Assembly (NCBI GenBank): GCA_937931205.1
Contig: CALHBF010000018.1
Location: forward strand, 62,001-126,000
Direction: 5' to 3'
Source of the DNA: an uncultured Bacteriovoracaceae bacterium
GTDB lineage: Bacteria; Bdellovibrionota; Bacteriovoracia; Bacteriovoracales; Bacteriovoracaceae
DNA length: 64,000 nucleotides
Below are positions 43,918-53,863 of the stretch, piece by piece; the stretch's first letter is position 1, and each line of letters starts with the position of its first letter. The translations under genes were made by a program, and so were the position numbers. The notes beneath the pieces are model-generated. The model saw only the letters and a list, made by a program, of their open reading frames with translations, did no database searches and was not told the origin of the DNA.

Positions 43918-45536
43918 TGTCTCAAGAACTCAAAGAACTTCTCAACAAAGAAATTTATCGCCGCTCTAATTCAGGGCTATGGTCTCACTTACTTGTTTTG
44001 TCTGTGACTTATTTTGTTCTGAATGAATTTTATCAGACAACGATTTATAGTCCGACACCAGTCATCGGGATTCTTGTTGCGATTGTCTTGCGCTATTTAT
44101 GTTCATTTTCTTTTAAGAATAACGAAACAGTCAGAAGGGGTTTTTTCCTCGCTTCAACGTTAGTTCTTGGTCTTTCTTGGGGACAAATGACTTTGCAGAT
44201 TGTTCGCTTCTACGGGGTAGAAAGCGTTCAAACGATGATTGCACTTGGACTTCTCTCAACGATGGTGGCCATCGCCGTTTCCTCACTTTCTGCCTATCCA
44301 CCGGCCCTTATTGTTTTCTTAGTCAGCTGTACCACTGTTCCTTCTTACATCCTTTTCTCTCAAGCTTCTGTAGCATGGAGATATGTAGGAGTATTCTTTG
44401 TTTTAAATCTTATTTACCAAATTTTTGCCGGCCACAGGATCTATCGCTCGATTGTGAAGCAGCTCAAAGAGCTAGTAAAAGAAAAGCAAGAAAAGCAGAG
44501 ACTACAAGAATTAATCGATTCTATTCCTGTTCTGGTTATTATGATTGGCTATGACCAGACCTATAAGATGGTAAACAACTTTCAAGATGGATATTTCCAA
44601 CGTCTCTTCCTTGGTAGGGAATTGGGTGTTTTTAACTATTCACCTGTTGAAAATGCTATTAAGAACTTTCTCGAATCAGATCTCAATTATCAGAGTCTTG
44701 AAATTCAATCTTTTGATTTTGGACTTGAGGAATGGTTTCTTCTGACGATGAATCGTTTGAGCTATGAGCAAGGAATCATTTGTAGTGTGAATCCAATTAC
44801 TGAGTTTGTGAAAACTCGCAATGAACTACAGATTCAAAAAGCAAGAAATGATTATTCTTCCAAACTGATGACTCTCGGAGAGGTCGCTGCCAATATCACT
44901 CATGAACTAGGTAATCCGCTGGCCATTATTAAGGGCAGTGTGCAGGTGCTAGAATCAGAACTTGCCGATACTCCTTTGTCTGATATTGCTAAGAAGAAGC
45001 TGGTCGATATTGATGCAACGGCCAATCGTATGGGGGCTATCATCAGTGGCCTAAAATCCATTTCTCAGAGTCAGGGATTAAACCTAAAAAATGTGCGTTT
45101 TCTAGATCTGGTAGAGCCAGTTAAAGAAATCACCGCGCAGAAAATGAAAGAGAAAAAGATCTCTCTTATTATTAATGGAGAAGATTCCAACGTGGATCTA
45201 TTCTGTGATGAAGTTCAGATGTCTCAGGTCCTGTTAAATCTTGTTGATAATGCAGTAGATGCAATCAGCAGTAATGAGCTTAAGTGGATTTGTGTTACTT
45301 ATCGTCCAGGTTTTGAATGGTGTGAGATTACTGTTCAGGACTCGGGCCTTGCTCCTTGTAAAGAAGTGAAGACAAAGATGATGGTTCCATTCTTTACGAC
45401 AAAAAGAGAACAGAAAGGAACAGGTCTAGGACTTTCTTTGTCTGAGAAAATAGTCAGAGAGCATAACGGCGTTCTCTCGATTAGTGATAATGAAGAAAGA
45501 ACAACCTTTGTGATCAGACTGCCTAGAATGACTTAA
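43917..45536 (+). CDS. Membrane sensor histidine kinase
   Basis: A 539-residue kinase: about six N-terminal membrane helices (residues 22-185), a PAS-like region (about 195-300), phospho-acceptor H329 in NITHELGNPLAIIKG, and a HATPase domain with NLVDNAVDA, and GTGLGLSLSEKIV. No receiver and no cognate response regulator adjacent. The proposed ATG has no ribosome site because the htpX terminator T-run directly precedes it, so translation may begin at another codon or be leaderless. Stimulus unknown. Confidence 0.88.
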   Translation: MSQELKELLNKEIYRRSNSGLWSHLLVLSVTYFVLNEFYQTTIYSPTPVIGILVAIVLRYLCSFSFKNNETVRRGFFLASTLVLGLSWGQMTLQIVRFYGVESVQTMIALGLLSTMVAIAVSSLSAYPPALIVFLVSCTTVPSYILFSQASVAWRYVGVFFVLNLIYQIFAGHRIYRSIVKQLKELVKEKQEKQRLQELIDSIPVLVIMIGYDQTYKMVNNFQDGYFQRLFLGRELGVFNYSPVENAIKNFLESDLNYQSLEIQSFDFGLEEWFLLTMNRLSYEQGIICSVNPITEFVKTRNELQIQKARNDYSSKLMTLGEVAANITHELGNPLAIIKGSVQVLESELADTPLSDIAKKKLVDIDATANRMGAIISGLKSISQSQGLNLKNVRFLDLVEPVKEITAQKMKEKKISLIINGEDSNVDLFCDEVQMSQVLLNLVDNAVDAISSNELKWICVTYRPGFEWCEITVQDSGLAPCKEVKTKMMVPFFTTKREQKGTGLGLSLSEKIVREHNGVLSISDNEERTTFVIRLPRMT

Positions 45537-46461
45537 GATTTTTGAAGGCCTTGTTGTAGTCAGTAACAAGATCTGCAACAAGCTCTGCCACTGTCGGAAT
45601 GTCCTCAATCAATCCTGCAATTTGACCAATCTCCAATTCTCCTTCGTCCAAATCTCCTTCAAGCATTCCCGCACGGGCCCTTCCATGCCCAAGATGCTCT
45701 TCCAGTTTTTCAGAAGAAGCACAGACTTCTTCAAGTTTAGCTACCTCATCATAGAACTTGTTTTTATAAAGTCTGACCGGTACTAATTTTTTCATCATCA
45801 GCATGGTCGAATTGAAAGTTGATTCAGTAATAAGTTTCTTGAAATTGTCATGAGCACTTGATTCACGAGTGGCCACAAAACGTGTCCCGATCTGAACACC
45901 AGCTGCTCCTAGGCCCATCATGGAAAGCCATGCTTCTCCTGTAGCAATACCACCAGCGGCAATCACCGGAATATTCACTCGCTTAAGAACCTGGGGAATC
46001 AAGCAGAGAGTGGTGATTTCATCTCTGCCGTTGTGTCCACCGGCCTCAAAGCCCTCAGCAATGACTGCATCACAGCCGGCTTCCTGACATTTGAAGGCAA
46101 GTTCAGGAGTCGAAATCACATGAATAACAATGCAGCCTTGCTCTTTTAACCAGCTGGTATATTTTTTAGGACTGCCTGCGGAGGTAATAAAAATTTTAAT
46201 ACCTTCTTCCAATGAAACCTGTAATTGTTCTTGAGTGAGTTTATAAAGGAGGGGAACATTCACAGCTAATCTTTCAGGATGAGTTGTTAATGTTTTGGCC
46301 TTTTGGATATGAGTACGAAGAAGTTCTGGTTTCATCGAACCAGCACCGATTACTCCTAAGATACCTGCTTGCGCACTGGCAGCCGCTAATTTTCCACCAG
46401 AAACCCAGACCATTCCTGCTTGAATAATAGGGTACTTGATAGGAAGAAGCTCAGTGATCAT
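45523..46461 (-). CDS. Nitronate monooxygenase / 2-nitropropane-dioxygenase-like enzyme
   Basis: A 312-residue FMN-dependent TIM-barrel flavoprotein of the nitronate-monooxygenase/FabK-like family. KYPIIQAGMVWVSGGKLAAASAQAGILGVIGAG at the N-terminus, AEGFEAGGHNG and AAGGIATGEAWLSMMGLGAAGVQIGTRF are diagnostic of the family. It may oxidise nitronates or act as an enoyl-ACP-reductase-like enzyme; length (about 312) and the AGGHNG motif favour the first. Four-base overlap with the upstream MnmD-like gene. Confidence 0.9.
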   Translation of the reverse strand: MITELLPIKYPIIQAGMVWVSGGKLAAASAQAGILGVIGAGSMKPELLRTHIQKAKTLTTHPERLAVNVPLLYKLTQEQLQVSLEEGIKIFITSAGSPKKYTSWLKEQGCIVIHVISTPELAFKCQEAGCDAVIAEGFEAGGHNGRDEITTLCLIPQVLKRVNIPVIAAGGIATGEAWLSMMGLGAAGVQIGTRFVATRESSAHDNFKKLITESTFNSTMLMMKKLVPVRLYKNKFYDEVAKLEEVCASSEKLEEHLGHGRARAGMLEGDLDEGELEIGQIAGLIEDIPTVAELVADLVTDYNKAFKNLKSF

Positions 46462-47240
46462 GACTCGCCTTTAGATTTTAAAATAAACTCACCTACATTT
46501 TTATCATAGATGGCCGTCACAGGCGAGCGTTCAAGATGGGTGAGGATATCTTCGTCATTTGTTCCTGTTAAGCGCGCTCGGGTACTTGATCTCTTAGGGC
46601 CAAATTTATGGCCTTTCGTTATTTTCCAACCTGATTCCAATAATGATTTTCTGATTGAAGAAGAGGCAGAGTAGGTCGAAAGGATACACTCCGCATGAGA
46701 GTGCTGGCGTAAAAGTTCAAACCATTCTACTGTCCAGAGATGCGGATTTCTTTTTGGCGAAAAAGCATCTTGAAAGATCGCATGAAAGTGAAAGTTTTTT
46801 TGTGCCAAGAAGGGCGCAACTTCAACTCTTGCATCTCCCACAATGATCGAAAGTTTTACGTTCTGATATTGGCCTTCAACAAGCTTTGGTGTGATCCATT
46901 TTGCATCAGCAATAATCGGCAGAGACTTGTATTCATCCAAAAACCATTTCACTAAATCTGGATCAATCTCCATAGAAACAAAATGCCAAGAACGCTCAGT
47001 CCCTAAAACTTCAAGAGTGGTTAAAAAGCCTAATCCTAAACCAAAGCCGACCTCTAGAATTTCAAAAGGAGAGAAGCGCTCAATTCGAGTAGTCACCTCG
47101 CAGCCCTCAAGGTAATGCAAAAGAGTTTCAGTTTTCGCTCCCGAGGTAGAGTGGCAGGCCTCTCCATAAAGGTCAGAATGGAGGGTCTGGGAGCCATCCT
47201 CGGTGGTTACCCATTGGTAATTATTTGAAGGTGTTTTCAT
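46458..47240 (-). CDS. MnmD/MnmC N-domain tRNA methyltransferase-like
   Basis: A 260-residue class I methyltransferase of the MnmC N-terminal (DUF752) type, which forms mnm5(s2)U at tRNA position 34. Diagnostic segments: LEVGFGLGLGFLTTLEVL (SAM loop), and FQDAFSPKRNPHLWTVEWFELL, matching the MnmC FAPAKNPDMW motif. It lacks the fused FAD oxidoreductase half of Escherichia coli MnmC, so it is an MnmD-type single enzyme. The oxidase partner must be elsewhere. Confidence 0.87.
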   Translation of the reverse strand: MKTPSNNYQWVTTEDGSQTLHSDLYGEACHSTSGAKTETLLHYLEGCEVTTRIERFSPFEILEVGFGLGLGFLTTLEVLGTERSWHFVSMEIDPDLVKWFLDEYKSLPIIADAKWITPKLVEGQYQNVKLSIIVGDARVEVAPFLAQKNFHFHAIFQDAFSPKRNPHLWTVEWFELLRQHSHAECILSTYSASSSIRKSLLESGWKITKGHKFGPKRSSTRARLTGTNDEDILTHLERSPVTAIYDKNVGEFILKSKGES

Positions 47241-47413
47241 GCATTTGCCTTGTTTATTGGGCAGTCAACATACCCAAAGTATAACCGACATTCAATAACT
47301 TAAGTGCTTTTTATTTAAACCCATCTTAAATCAAAGTGATTAAGCGATACTTAACTTAAGTGACAGGGACAGAGACCCGATAAGTAGTTGAGAAGATCTT
47401 TCAAGGATTAGTT

Positions 47414-50101
47414 ATGAAGAAGCGTTTAAACTTATTAATCTTAATCACAGCTGGGCTTATTCCCTGGCAATCGACGCATGCTAATTCTGGCTATGTTATA
47501 AAAGACTTTGTCTGCGAGACTGATAAAACGATGTCATGTTTCAGCATTAATAATTCAGGTAACGATATTGAAGACATGCAAAAAGATTTTGAGGTTTGTA
47601 ATTGCCTTGAAGATAAGTTTGGTCTGAAAATTAAAAATTCGCTAACCCCTTCAGAGGTAAAAGAGCGTGATCAAAAGCTATTTGAAGGAAAAATTCTAGC
47701 ATCTCTAGATGAAACTGCTAAAAATATAGAAAAAAAAGCGGAACCTTATTTATTGGAGTCTCTGCTTATTAATCCGGATAACCCTACCGAGGCTGTTCAA
47801 CAAGTTTTCGACACCCTTCAAGCTGAGGAGCTAAGCAAATGGGTCGTTAATGATCTAGAAAAATATCGCAACAAGGTTAGTCCTCAATTTTACCAAGGTA
47901 TTATTGCGCAAATTGATAAATACACAAAATCTCAAAACAATAACCTTGTTAATAAACTTAAAGAGAGTAAGGACAAACTTCAAGAAAGAGGATTTTGCCT
48001 TTCATATGAAGGATTTTTAAGCACCAAAATGATTCCAGACAATCCCTTATTCTGGCAGGCACTTAATGAAAGTACTGAATTCTTTCCAGTCGAGTGGGAT
48101 GTTAATTATCTGGAAAAAGAAATTAGAGAAGGAAAAAATATTGAAACAAACAAGGCCAAACTAACATTTTTAGAAATGAATCCGACTATAAAAACCGTCT
48201 TCAGAAGTGAGGATAGGGAGCTTAAACAAGCACTCTTAACTACTTTGAAACAAGTTTTAATTCCTGACCCAGGTTGTATAAGAAAAAATGATTGTCAGGG
48301 AGTTTTTTTTAGCCAAGGAGTTAATCTACCTCAGCTCCTGAAGGAATTTTACGAAAAAGCTCATTTAAGAGCAGGAATTTCGGCCAGTCTTTTCCACGAG
48401 GTGCGAAAAGAAGCTCATATCCTTAACGATATCGACTCACAACCATTAAACCTTTCAGCAATACGTTTCGCAAGCGATAATAAAACGGCGAGCTATCGTC
48501 AGTGCGGTGGTGGAATTGACCCTCAAAAGACAGGGCAATGTGCGGACGTTCTTCAAAATTACTGTACCGACTTAAGAACAAGTGGCGATTCAATTCTACA
48601 AGTTCAAGATGGTGAGCTTGTTAATAGAACTCGTTTTCGTCTTGATGACTCAATCTTTTCTGAGGCCGACAAAAACCAGGAATATTACGATAAGAACGAT
48701 TTTGCTTGTAACAAGATGAAGCGAAAAGACAATAATACAAAAAAAGAAATTACCTACAAAGAATTTAAAACTGTAGAATGTAGTCGCCGTAGCTGTTCAA
48801 ATTTGACAGATGTCGATTTATTCAAACAGTTTATGAACAGTTCAAAATCTCTTGATAAGGGTTTTATCTTTGATACACAAAGTAATAATGAAAGATTGAT
48901 CGCAGGTATTGCAAATTCAAGTAGAGTTAATCTCAGTGAGAAAGTCTTATCGATCGCATCTAGAGATCATACTCTGCCAGAAGAAAGGAACAAGAGCTCT
49001 GGGGACAACTCTATTAATGATGTTATTGCGAACATTGAAAAATCAAGAATGAACACATCGCCCCAAGCTGATACCTCAGTTACAACAACGACAACTGAAG
49101 GCATCTTTTCCACTCCAGAAATTATTGCTGATGGAGAGTCGCTCGACGGTAGCATGCCCGGACAGGACATTTCATTACAAAACCTTGGTACATTTGGAAA
49201 TCAGGCCTACTTAAATGCTCCTAACCAGTTCCTTGCAAAAGTTGAGGAAGAGACTGGTGATAAAAAAGAAGCAGACATTAGCATAAAAGAAACAAACTCT
49301 TTTGCGACGATGTCATCAGAGAACTCTATAAAAGATAGCATCGAAAGCAAGGATATGTCTTTAGAAGAGAGAATCAAAGGTCTGGAGAAACTTTTGGCCG
49401 AGAAGGACTCAAGCACCAAGAGTTATCAGAAAATGATAACTCAACTTTTAGAGAACAAGGGTAACATCCAAGCTGCACAGGCCTCAAAATCGGCCAACTC
49501 GCCGGAGGCATCTGAGACTTTGGTCGATAGAAGGATTTCATCGATTAAGAGTAATGTTCAAAATGCGCCTAAAACACTCAAAGATCAGCAGGCATCTCAT
49601 ACGATGGAAGCTGAGAGAAATACCGCCCTGGAAAGCTTTCCAAGAGATGTCGCTCGTGCACCTGCTTCTTTAGGCTCATCCTCTACTGGACAATCATTTG
49701 CAGCAACAACCAGTAAACGTGTCAACAATGCTCTTCTTACGAAATATGGTATTGTCGTTAAAGATGGGCCAACGGGATCAACATCTTCTGTTAGCGTTGC
49801 TGAAGATGCTGATGGCAGCAAATTTAGTGGGGTTAAATCTATTGCGGAAGCGGCCGATGTTCCATTGCAAGTATCAGTTAGGGATTTTGAGCAAATTAAA
49901 ACAAATAATCTGGGAGCACTTGAAGCTCTTTACACGAAAGAACTCAAGGGGATCAATGATCAAGTAGTGAAAGTTCTTGTCTCAACGAACTCCAGTGAAG
50001 AGGTTCTTGAATTCTATGCCATCAAAGAAGAAGGGCGCGTTGTCTTTCAGCCTATCAGAAAAAATAAACTGATTGATCTTCAGAACGTACTTCATCGCTA
50101 A
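47414..50101 (+). CDS. Large secreted protein, paralogue 1 of tandem pair
   Basis: An 895-residue exported protein: signal peptide 1-23, a cysteine-rich N-terminal region (FVCETDKTMSC, VCNCLED), helical middle domain with RGFCLSYEGFLS and KLTFLEMNPTIKTVF, long low-complexity Ser/Thr-rich stretch (about 540-680), a short coiled coil (GLEKLLAEKDSSTKSYQKM, about 655-675) and a conserved C-terminal domain ending EFYAIKEEGRVVFQPIRK. No known family. Its paralogue follows directly. Multiple cysteines suggest disulfides in the periplasm or on the surface. Role unknown; a structural or secreted envelope protein is plausible. Confidence 0.82.
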   Translation: MKKRLNLLILITAGLIPWQSTHANSGYVIKDFVCETDKTMSCFSINNSGNDIEDMQKDFEVCNCLEDKFGLKIKNSLTPSEVKERDQKLFEGKILASLDETAKNIEKKAEPYLLESLLINPDNPTEAVQQVFDTLQAEELSKWVVNDLEKYRNKVSPQFYQGIIAQIDKYTKSQNNNLVNKLKESKDKLQERGFCLSYEGFLSTKMIPDNPLFWQALNESTEFFPVEWDVNYLEKEIREGKNIETNKAKLTFLEMNPTIKTVFRSEDRELKQALLTTLKQVLIPDPGCIRKNDCQGVFFSQGVNLPQLLKEFYEKAHLRAGISASLFHEVRKEAHILNDIDSQPLNLSAIRFASDNKTASYRQCGGGIDPQKTGQCADVLQNYCTDLRTSGDSILQVQDGELVNRTRFRLDDSIFSEADKNQEYYDKNDFACNKMKRKDNNTKKEITYKEFKTVECSRRSCSNLTDVDLFKQFMNSSKSLDKGFIFDTQSNNERLIAGIANSSRVNLSEKVLSIASRDHTLPEERNKSSGDNSINDVIANIEKSRMNTSPQADTSVTTTTTEGIFSTPEIIADGESLDGSMPGQDISLQNLGTFGNQAYLNAPNQFLAKVEEETGDKKEADISIKETNSFATMSSENSIKDSIESKDMSLEERIKGLEKLLAEKDSSTKSYQKMITQLLENKGNIQAAQASKSANSPEASETLVDRRISSIKSNVQNAPKTLKDQQASHTMEAERNTALESFPRDVARAPASLGSSSTGQSFAATTSKRVNNALLTKYGIVVKDGPTGSTSSVSVAEDADGSKFSGVKSIAEAADVPLQVSVRDFEQIKTNNLGALEALYTKELKGINDQVVKVLVSTNSSEEVLEFYAIKEEGRVVFQPIRKNKLIDLQNVLHR

Positions 50102-50108
50102 TTCAAAT

Positions 50109-50142
50109 ATTTAGACTGCCTTTATTTAAAGGCAGTCTAAAT
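50109..50142 (+). terminator. Hairpin between the two large paralogues
   Basis: ATTTAGACTGCCTTT (50109-50123) pairs with AAAGGCAGTCTAAAT (50128-50142), loop ATTT. Fifteen base pairs, seven bases after the stop codon of paralogue 1. T-run is short, but the position is that of a terminator. Confidence 0.7.
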
Positions 50143-50236
50143 CTCTTATCCTCTTGAAAATGTATTGGCATTTCGATCTCAATAATAATCCATTTATACT
50201 GTTCAAGTATTTTGAAACCCGTTCCGAAGAGAAGTC

Positions 50237-53104
50237 ATGAGATACTTTTTAAGCTTGCTCATTTTTATTCCATTTCATTTAGTGCACGCCAATGATCTGG
50301 GCGTGCAGGAGCTAAGTCCTACCACGATAGGGGTAAATCCCTCCAAAAGTTTTTATGGACTAAAACACGAACTTTACTCAACAGCTCCTGCTGCTAAAGA
50401 TGGTCTGGATTGTGAAGAACCTGAGAATTCATTTTCAGGCTATTTTATGAATACACCATTCATATTAAATACACAGAATTGTTTTGATCTAGGTTATGAA
50501 GCAGAAGATCCTTTTGAAAAGCAAATCAAGGTTTGTGAATGTCTTTCCAATGGTTCTCAGATCGCTCCTTTGACTTTAAGTGAAGATGATCTTTTAACTC
50601 CTAAGGGACTTGTCAATTCTAACGAGTTCAGTCTTGATCACTTAAAATCAATTATGAATGATTTGGATATCAAATCAAATGCAAGAAACAATGCCCTTAT
50701 TCTTCAGACTCATGTTCTTGGAGAGAAAATTTCAAATTCATACGGACATACTGCTGAAGCGGTGAAAGACAAGTCTTTCATTGATACTTATAAGAAGAGC
50801 TTAGTCTCTTCACTACAGCAACAGATTGCTCCTTCGCCTGAACAAAAGCAGGAATTTGAAAAGAATGTTCACAATATCATGAACAGTATGGAAGAAAAGC
50901 CGAGTGTTTTAAATATTCTCGCTAAAAGTAATATTGAAGGAGAGGGTTGTCTTCCATTTAAAAACTACCTGAAACTAGCATCATATCCCCAGGAAAATAA
51001 TTTTTGGCAGGCGATGAAGAAAGGTTTTAAGGGAAGTGAATGGAATATAGAACAGCTTGAAAAAGATTTTTTAAGTAATCAAAGCTCTCCAGAAAATAAA
51101 GAACTCATTAGAGAGAAAATTCGTTTTCTTGAAATGAATCCACTTGTAAAATATGTCTTTATGTCAGGAGATGAAGGTTCGGCCAAAGAAATCCACCAGG
51201 TCATGCAGAAGCATATGACAAAAATCTCACCTAATTGTGGAAATGAAATGGGTGCTTGCTACAAACAGTTTCTGGATAAAGGACTTGATGACTACATGAA
51301 GGAAATTGCTACAGCACTAGACAACGAGAAAATGAAGTCGGCTGTTATGCGAGGTAAAGAAAAAGAATCTGAAAAATACCTTGCTTCACTGATTGAAAAG
51401 AGTCAAAAGAGAAATAGCATAGCTTCATTAAATCAATGGAGTTCAAGTAAACTGGGCATTGACCTTGATAGTTGTATCTCATTTGCAGGTAACAATAGGC
51501 ACTCTTTCGCAGTTCCTTACACCATGGGTTTTGGAGCTAAAACAAGAGAACATTTAGTTAATACATGCACGGAACTGATGCCGAAATATTGCAGTAAAGT
51601 TCACAAAAATCGTAACGATTCAGAATTAGAAAAGGGAAGACTTAGCAACCAAATTAGTGGCAAAGAAGATGAATCACTTCTATCGCAAATCTATCAAGAC
51701 ATTTCCAATGAAATGATTCCAGATTTAAGCCAAAATACTCGCTATGAGTCTGATAGAGCGCTATATTGTGAAAAGCACTTCCGATATGTGAACGGAAAAT
51801 CTCTAAATCTTGATAGTTTTACAAAAAAACTTTGTCAGGCAAAGTCTCCTGATCCTGCATGCTCTAGTAAAACAGAACTCATGGCAAAATTCATGGCCAA
51901 TCCTGAGGACCATAAAAAAAATAGCGAGGAGTACTCTAGCTCAAGTGCTGGCTTCATCAGTATGAGTGCTATTGCTAAATCAGGCACAATCCGCGAGATG
52001 AACCAAGAAGAAGTTAAAAGATATAGTTCGATAACTTCTGTGACTTCTTGGTTAAATGATCGCAAGGAAAGTCGTCTTGGGGATCAAAATAAATCCTCAG
52101 TATCAAGCTGGCTTGCTAGCAATACAGAAGTCGCCCCGGCCAATGCAGGTGCAGCTAGTAGCAGTAGTTCCCACAACTCAATGATAAATATGGGAAGCAA
52201 TTCTCAGAATAGTATGAATTCTTATCAATATACGGCCTCCCAGCTTAAAGAGCAGAAAGACGATCTTGATAAAGAAATTAAAGATACGAAAGCTGCTCTT
52301 GATTATAACCAAGAGCGTGCATCTCGTCCGAATGTCACTTCCGAGTTTAAAAATGAAGTAGATGTTCGTGTTGCTTCGCTTGAAAAAATTCTTGCAGAAA
52401 AAGAACGTACTTCTAAAGAGTATCAAGATATTATTGATAAGCTGATGAATCAGGGCAAACAAGCTGAAACTCAATTAGCGCAGTCAAAATCTTTACCTCA
52501 CATCGAAAATATCGCTCAGGCCGATATGACAACAGGAACAAGACAAACAGCAAAATCAAATGCTGTCACAAGTTCAAAGCCGGAAATAACTGACGATGCA
52601 CATCGTGCACCTGCCAGTGTTTCTGAAAACTTCTCAACTTCAGGCGGTGTGAGTGGTGGTTCATTCTCTTCTTCTGCTGGTGCAGGCGCAGTTGCTGCTG
52701 GCCCTTTAGGGGCAGTAAGTAGTGCGCAGGCGAGAATTAACACGGCCCTTCTTTCTAAGTATGGGATCACTGTTCAGGATAATAATGCCAACGTACAGGT
52801 TGCTGCTGATAGAGAACAAAATCAGATTTCAACTCTATTAAGTGATGCCAAACAACAGGATTTAGGTCTTGAAGTAACCAGAAGTGAATTTGAAAAGTTT
52901 AAAAAGCACGATATTTCGGCCCTCACGGATCTTTATTCTAAAAAGATTGAGATGGTTAATAGTGATGTCGTGAGATTAACGATTCATACGGAAGGTGTTA
53001 AGACGCCGCTCGAGTTTTATGCGATCAAAGAACAAGGGAAAGTTGTTTTCCAACCAGTAAGAAAAAATAAACTCACAGATCTACAAAACGCTCTTATCCA
53101 ATAA
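50237..53104 (+). CDS. Large secreted protein, paralogue 2 of tandem pair
   Basis: A 955-residue exported protein, homologous to the upstream one over most of its length. Shared features: signal peptide (HLVHA cleavage near residue 19), N-terminal cysteine cluster with VCECL, EGCLPFKNYL, FWQAMKKGFKGSEWNIEQLEKDF, IRFLEMNPLVKYVFMS, a middle cysteine set, a Ser/Ala/Gly-rich linker (about 620-800) with coiled coil SLEKILAEKERTSKEYQDI, and the C-terminal INTALLSKYGITVQ ... EFYAIKEQGKVVFQPVRK. GAGAAG precedes the ATG. Function unknown. Gene duplication is evident; each copy has its own promoter region. Confidence 0.82.
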   Translation: MRYFLSLLIFIPFHLVHANDLGVQELSPTTIGVNPSKSFYGLKHELYSTAPAAKDGLDCEEPENSFSGYFMNTPFILNTQNCFDLGYEAEDPFEKQIKVCECLSNGSQIAPLTLSEDDLLTPKGLVNSNEFSLDHLKSIMNDLDIKSNARNNALILQTHVLGEKISNSYGHTAEAVKDKSFIDTYKKSLVSSLQQQIAPSPEQKQEFEKNVHNIMNSMEEKPSVLNILAKSNIEGEGCLPFKNYLKLASYPQENNFWQAMKKGFKGSEWNIEQLEKDFLSNQSSPENKELIREKIRFLEMNPLVKYVFMSGDEGSAKEIHQVMQKHMTKISPNCGNEMGACYKQFLDKGLDDYMKEIATALDNEKMKSAVMRGKEKESEKYLASLIEKSQKRNSIASLNQWSSSKLGIDLDSCISFAGNNRHSFAVPYTMGFGAKTREHLVNTCTELMPKYCSKVHKNRNDSELEKGRLSNQISGKEDESLLSQIYQDISNEMIPDLSQNTRYESDRALYCEKHFRYVNGKSLNLDSFTKKLCQAKSPDPACSSKTELMAKFMANPEDHKKNSEEYSSSSAGFISMSAIAKSGTIREMNQEEVKRYSSITSVTSWLNDRKESRLGDQNKSSVSSWLASNTEVAPANAGAASSSSSHNSMINMGSNSQNSMNSYQYTASQLKEQKDDLDKEIKDTKAALDYNQERASRPNVTSEFKNEVDVRVASLEKILAEKERTSKEYQDIIDKLMNQGKQAETQLAQSKSLPHIENIAQADMTTGTRQTAKSNAVTSSKPEITDDAHRAPASVSENFSTSGGVSGGSFSSSAGAGAVAAGPLGAVSSAQARINTALLSKYGITVQDNNANVQVAADREQNQISTLLSDAKQQDLGLEVTRSEFEKFKKHDISALTDLYSKKIEMVNSDVVRLTIHTEGVKTPLEFYAIKEQGKVVFQPVRKNKLTDLQNALIQ

Positions 53105-53840
53105 AAGATTTTATCTCGGTGATGACCCACTCTGGGTCATCATCACTTAATTCATGGCCACCCCATGAGTGAATTTTTATCGGCCATCCTAATTCTGCGG
53201 CAAGCTTTTGCGAGCATCTGTAGCTCACGAGTTCATCTCCATAGCTTGAAATAACCATCCCTTTAATTTTTAAATTTTTACTCAGTCTAAATTGAGAGGC
53301 TGAATAGATCTGACGAATGGCATTTGTCAGACTCACTGGAGATGTTGCATGAATTTCTTTCCAAAGCGCTATGGTCTTTGTTCGGTTATTTTGATTCTGA
53401 CAAACTTTTCTAAAAATCATTTCATGCTGTTTTGATTTAAGAATTCCAGCGAGTAGTATGTAAGGATAAGCTCCAGGGCGAAGGCGATACCAGAAAGGAA
53501 TAAGTTTTGAGGCACTGCTGTTAATAATAATCGTTGATGATAAGTCTTCTGGATATCTTTTTGACCACTCAAGGGCAACCATTCCACCTAAACTCATTCC
53601 AATAAAATGAAATTCACCTTTACCAAGAAATTCCTGAGGCAGCTGTCTTCTTAAAATGTCGACCATGGACTTCACATTTAACGGACAAACATCTTTATGC
53701 ATCTTACCCGCACCGGGTAAATCCAAAAAAAAGATCTGTGCATCTGGAAACTGAGTCTTAAAATGAGCAGTAAAATCTCCCCAGTGCCGGCTTTCACGGG
53801 TAAGACCTCTTAGGAAGATGAATTTTTTTTGATTACTCAT
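53094..53840 (-). CDS. Alpha/beta-fold hydrolase
   Basis: A 248-residue alpha/beta hydrolase with nucleophile elbow GMSLGGMVALEW (Ser in G-x-S-x-G), an early FLRGLTRESRHWGDF oxyanion region, and catalytic His in SWGGHELSDDDP. ATG 53840 follows an in-frame ATG at 53849; either may be used. Substrate unknown. Its stop overlaps the end of paralogue 2 by 11 bases. Confidence 0.87.
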   Translation of the reverse strand: MSNQKKFIFLRGLTRESRHWGDFTAHFKTQFPDAQIFFLDLPGAGKMHKDVCPLNVKSMVDILRRQLPQEFLGKGEFHFIGMSLGGMVALEWSKRYPEDLSSTIIINSSASKLIPFWYRLRPGAYPYILLAGILKSKQHEMIFRKVCQNQNNRTKTIALWKEIHATSPVSLTNAIRQIYSASQFRLSKNLKIKGMVISSYGDELVSYRCSQKLAAELGWPIKIHSWGGHELSDDDPEWVITEIKSFIG

Positions 53841-53863
53841 AGGAAACATCTTACACTAACTCT

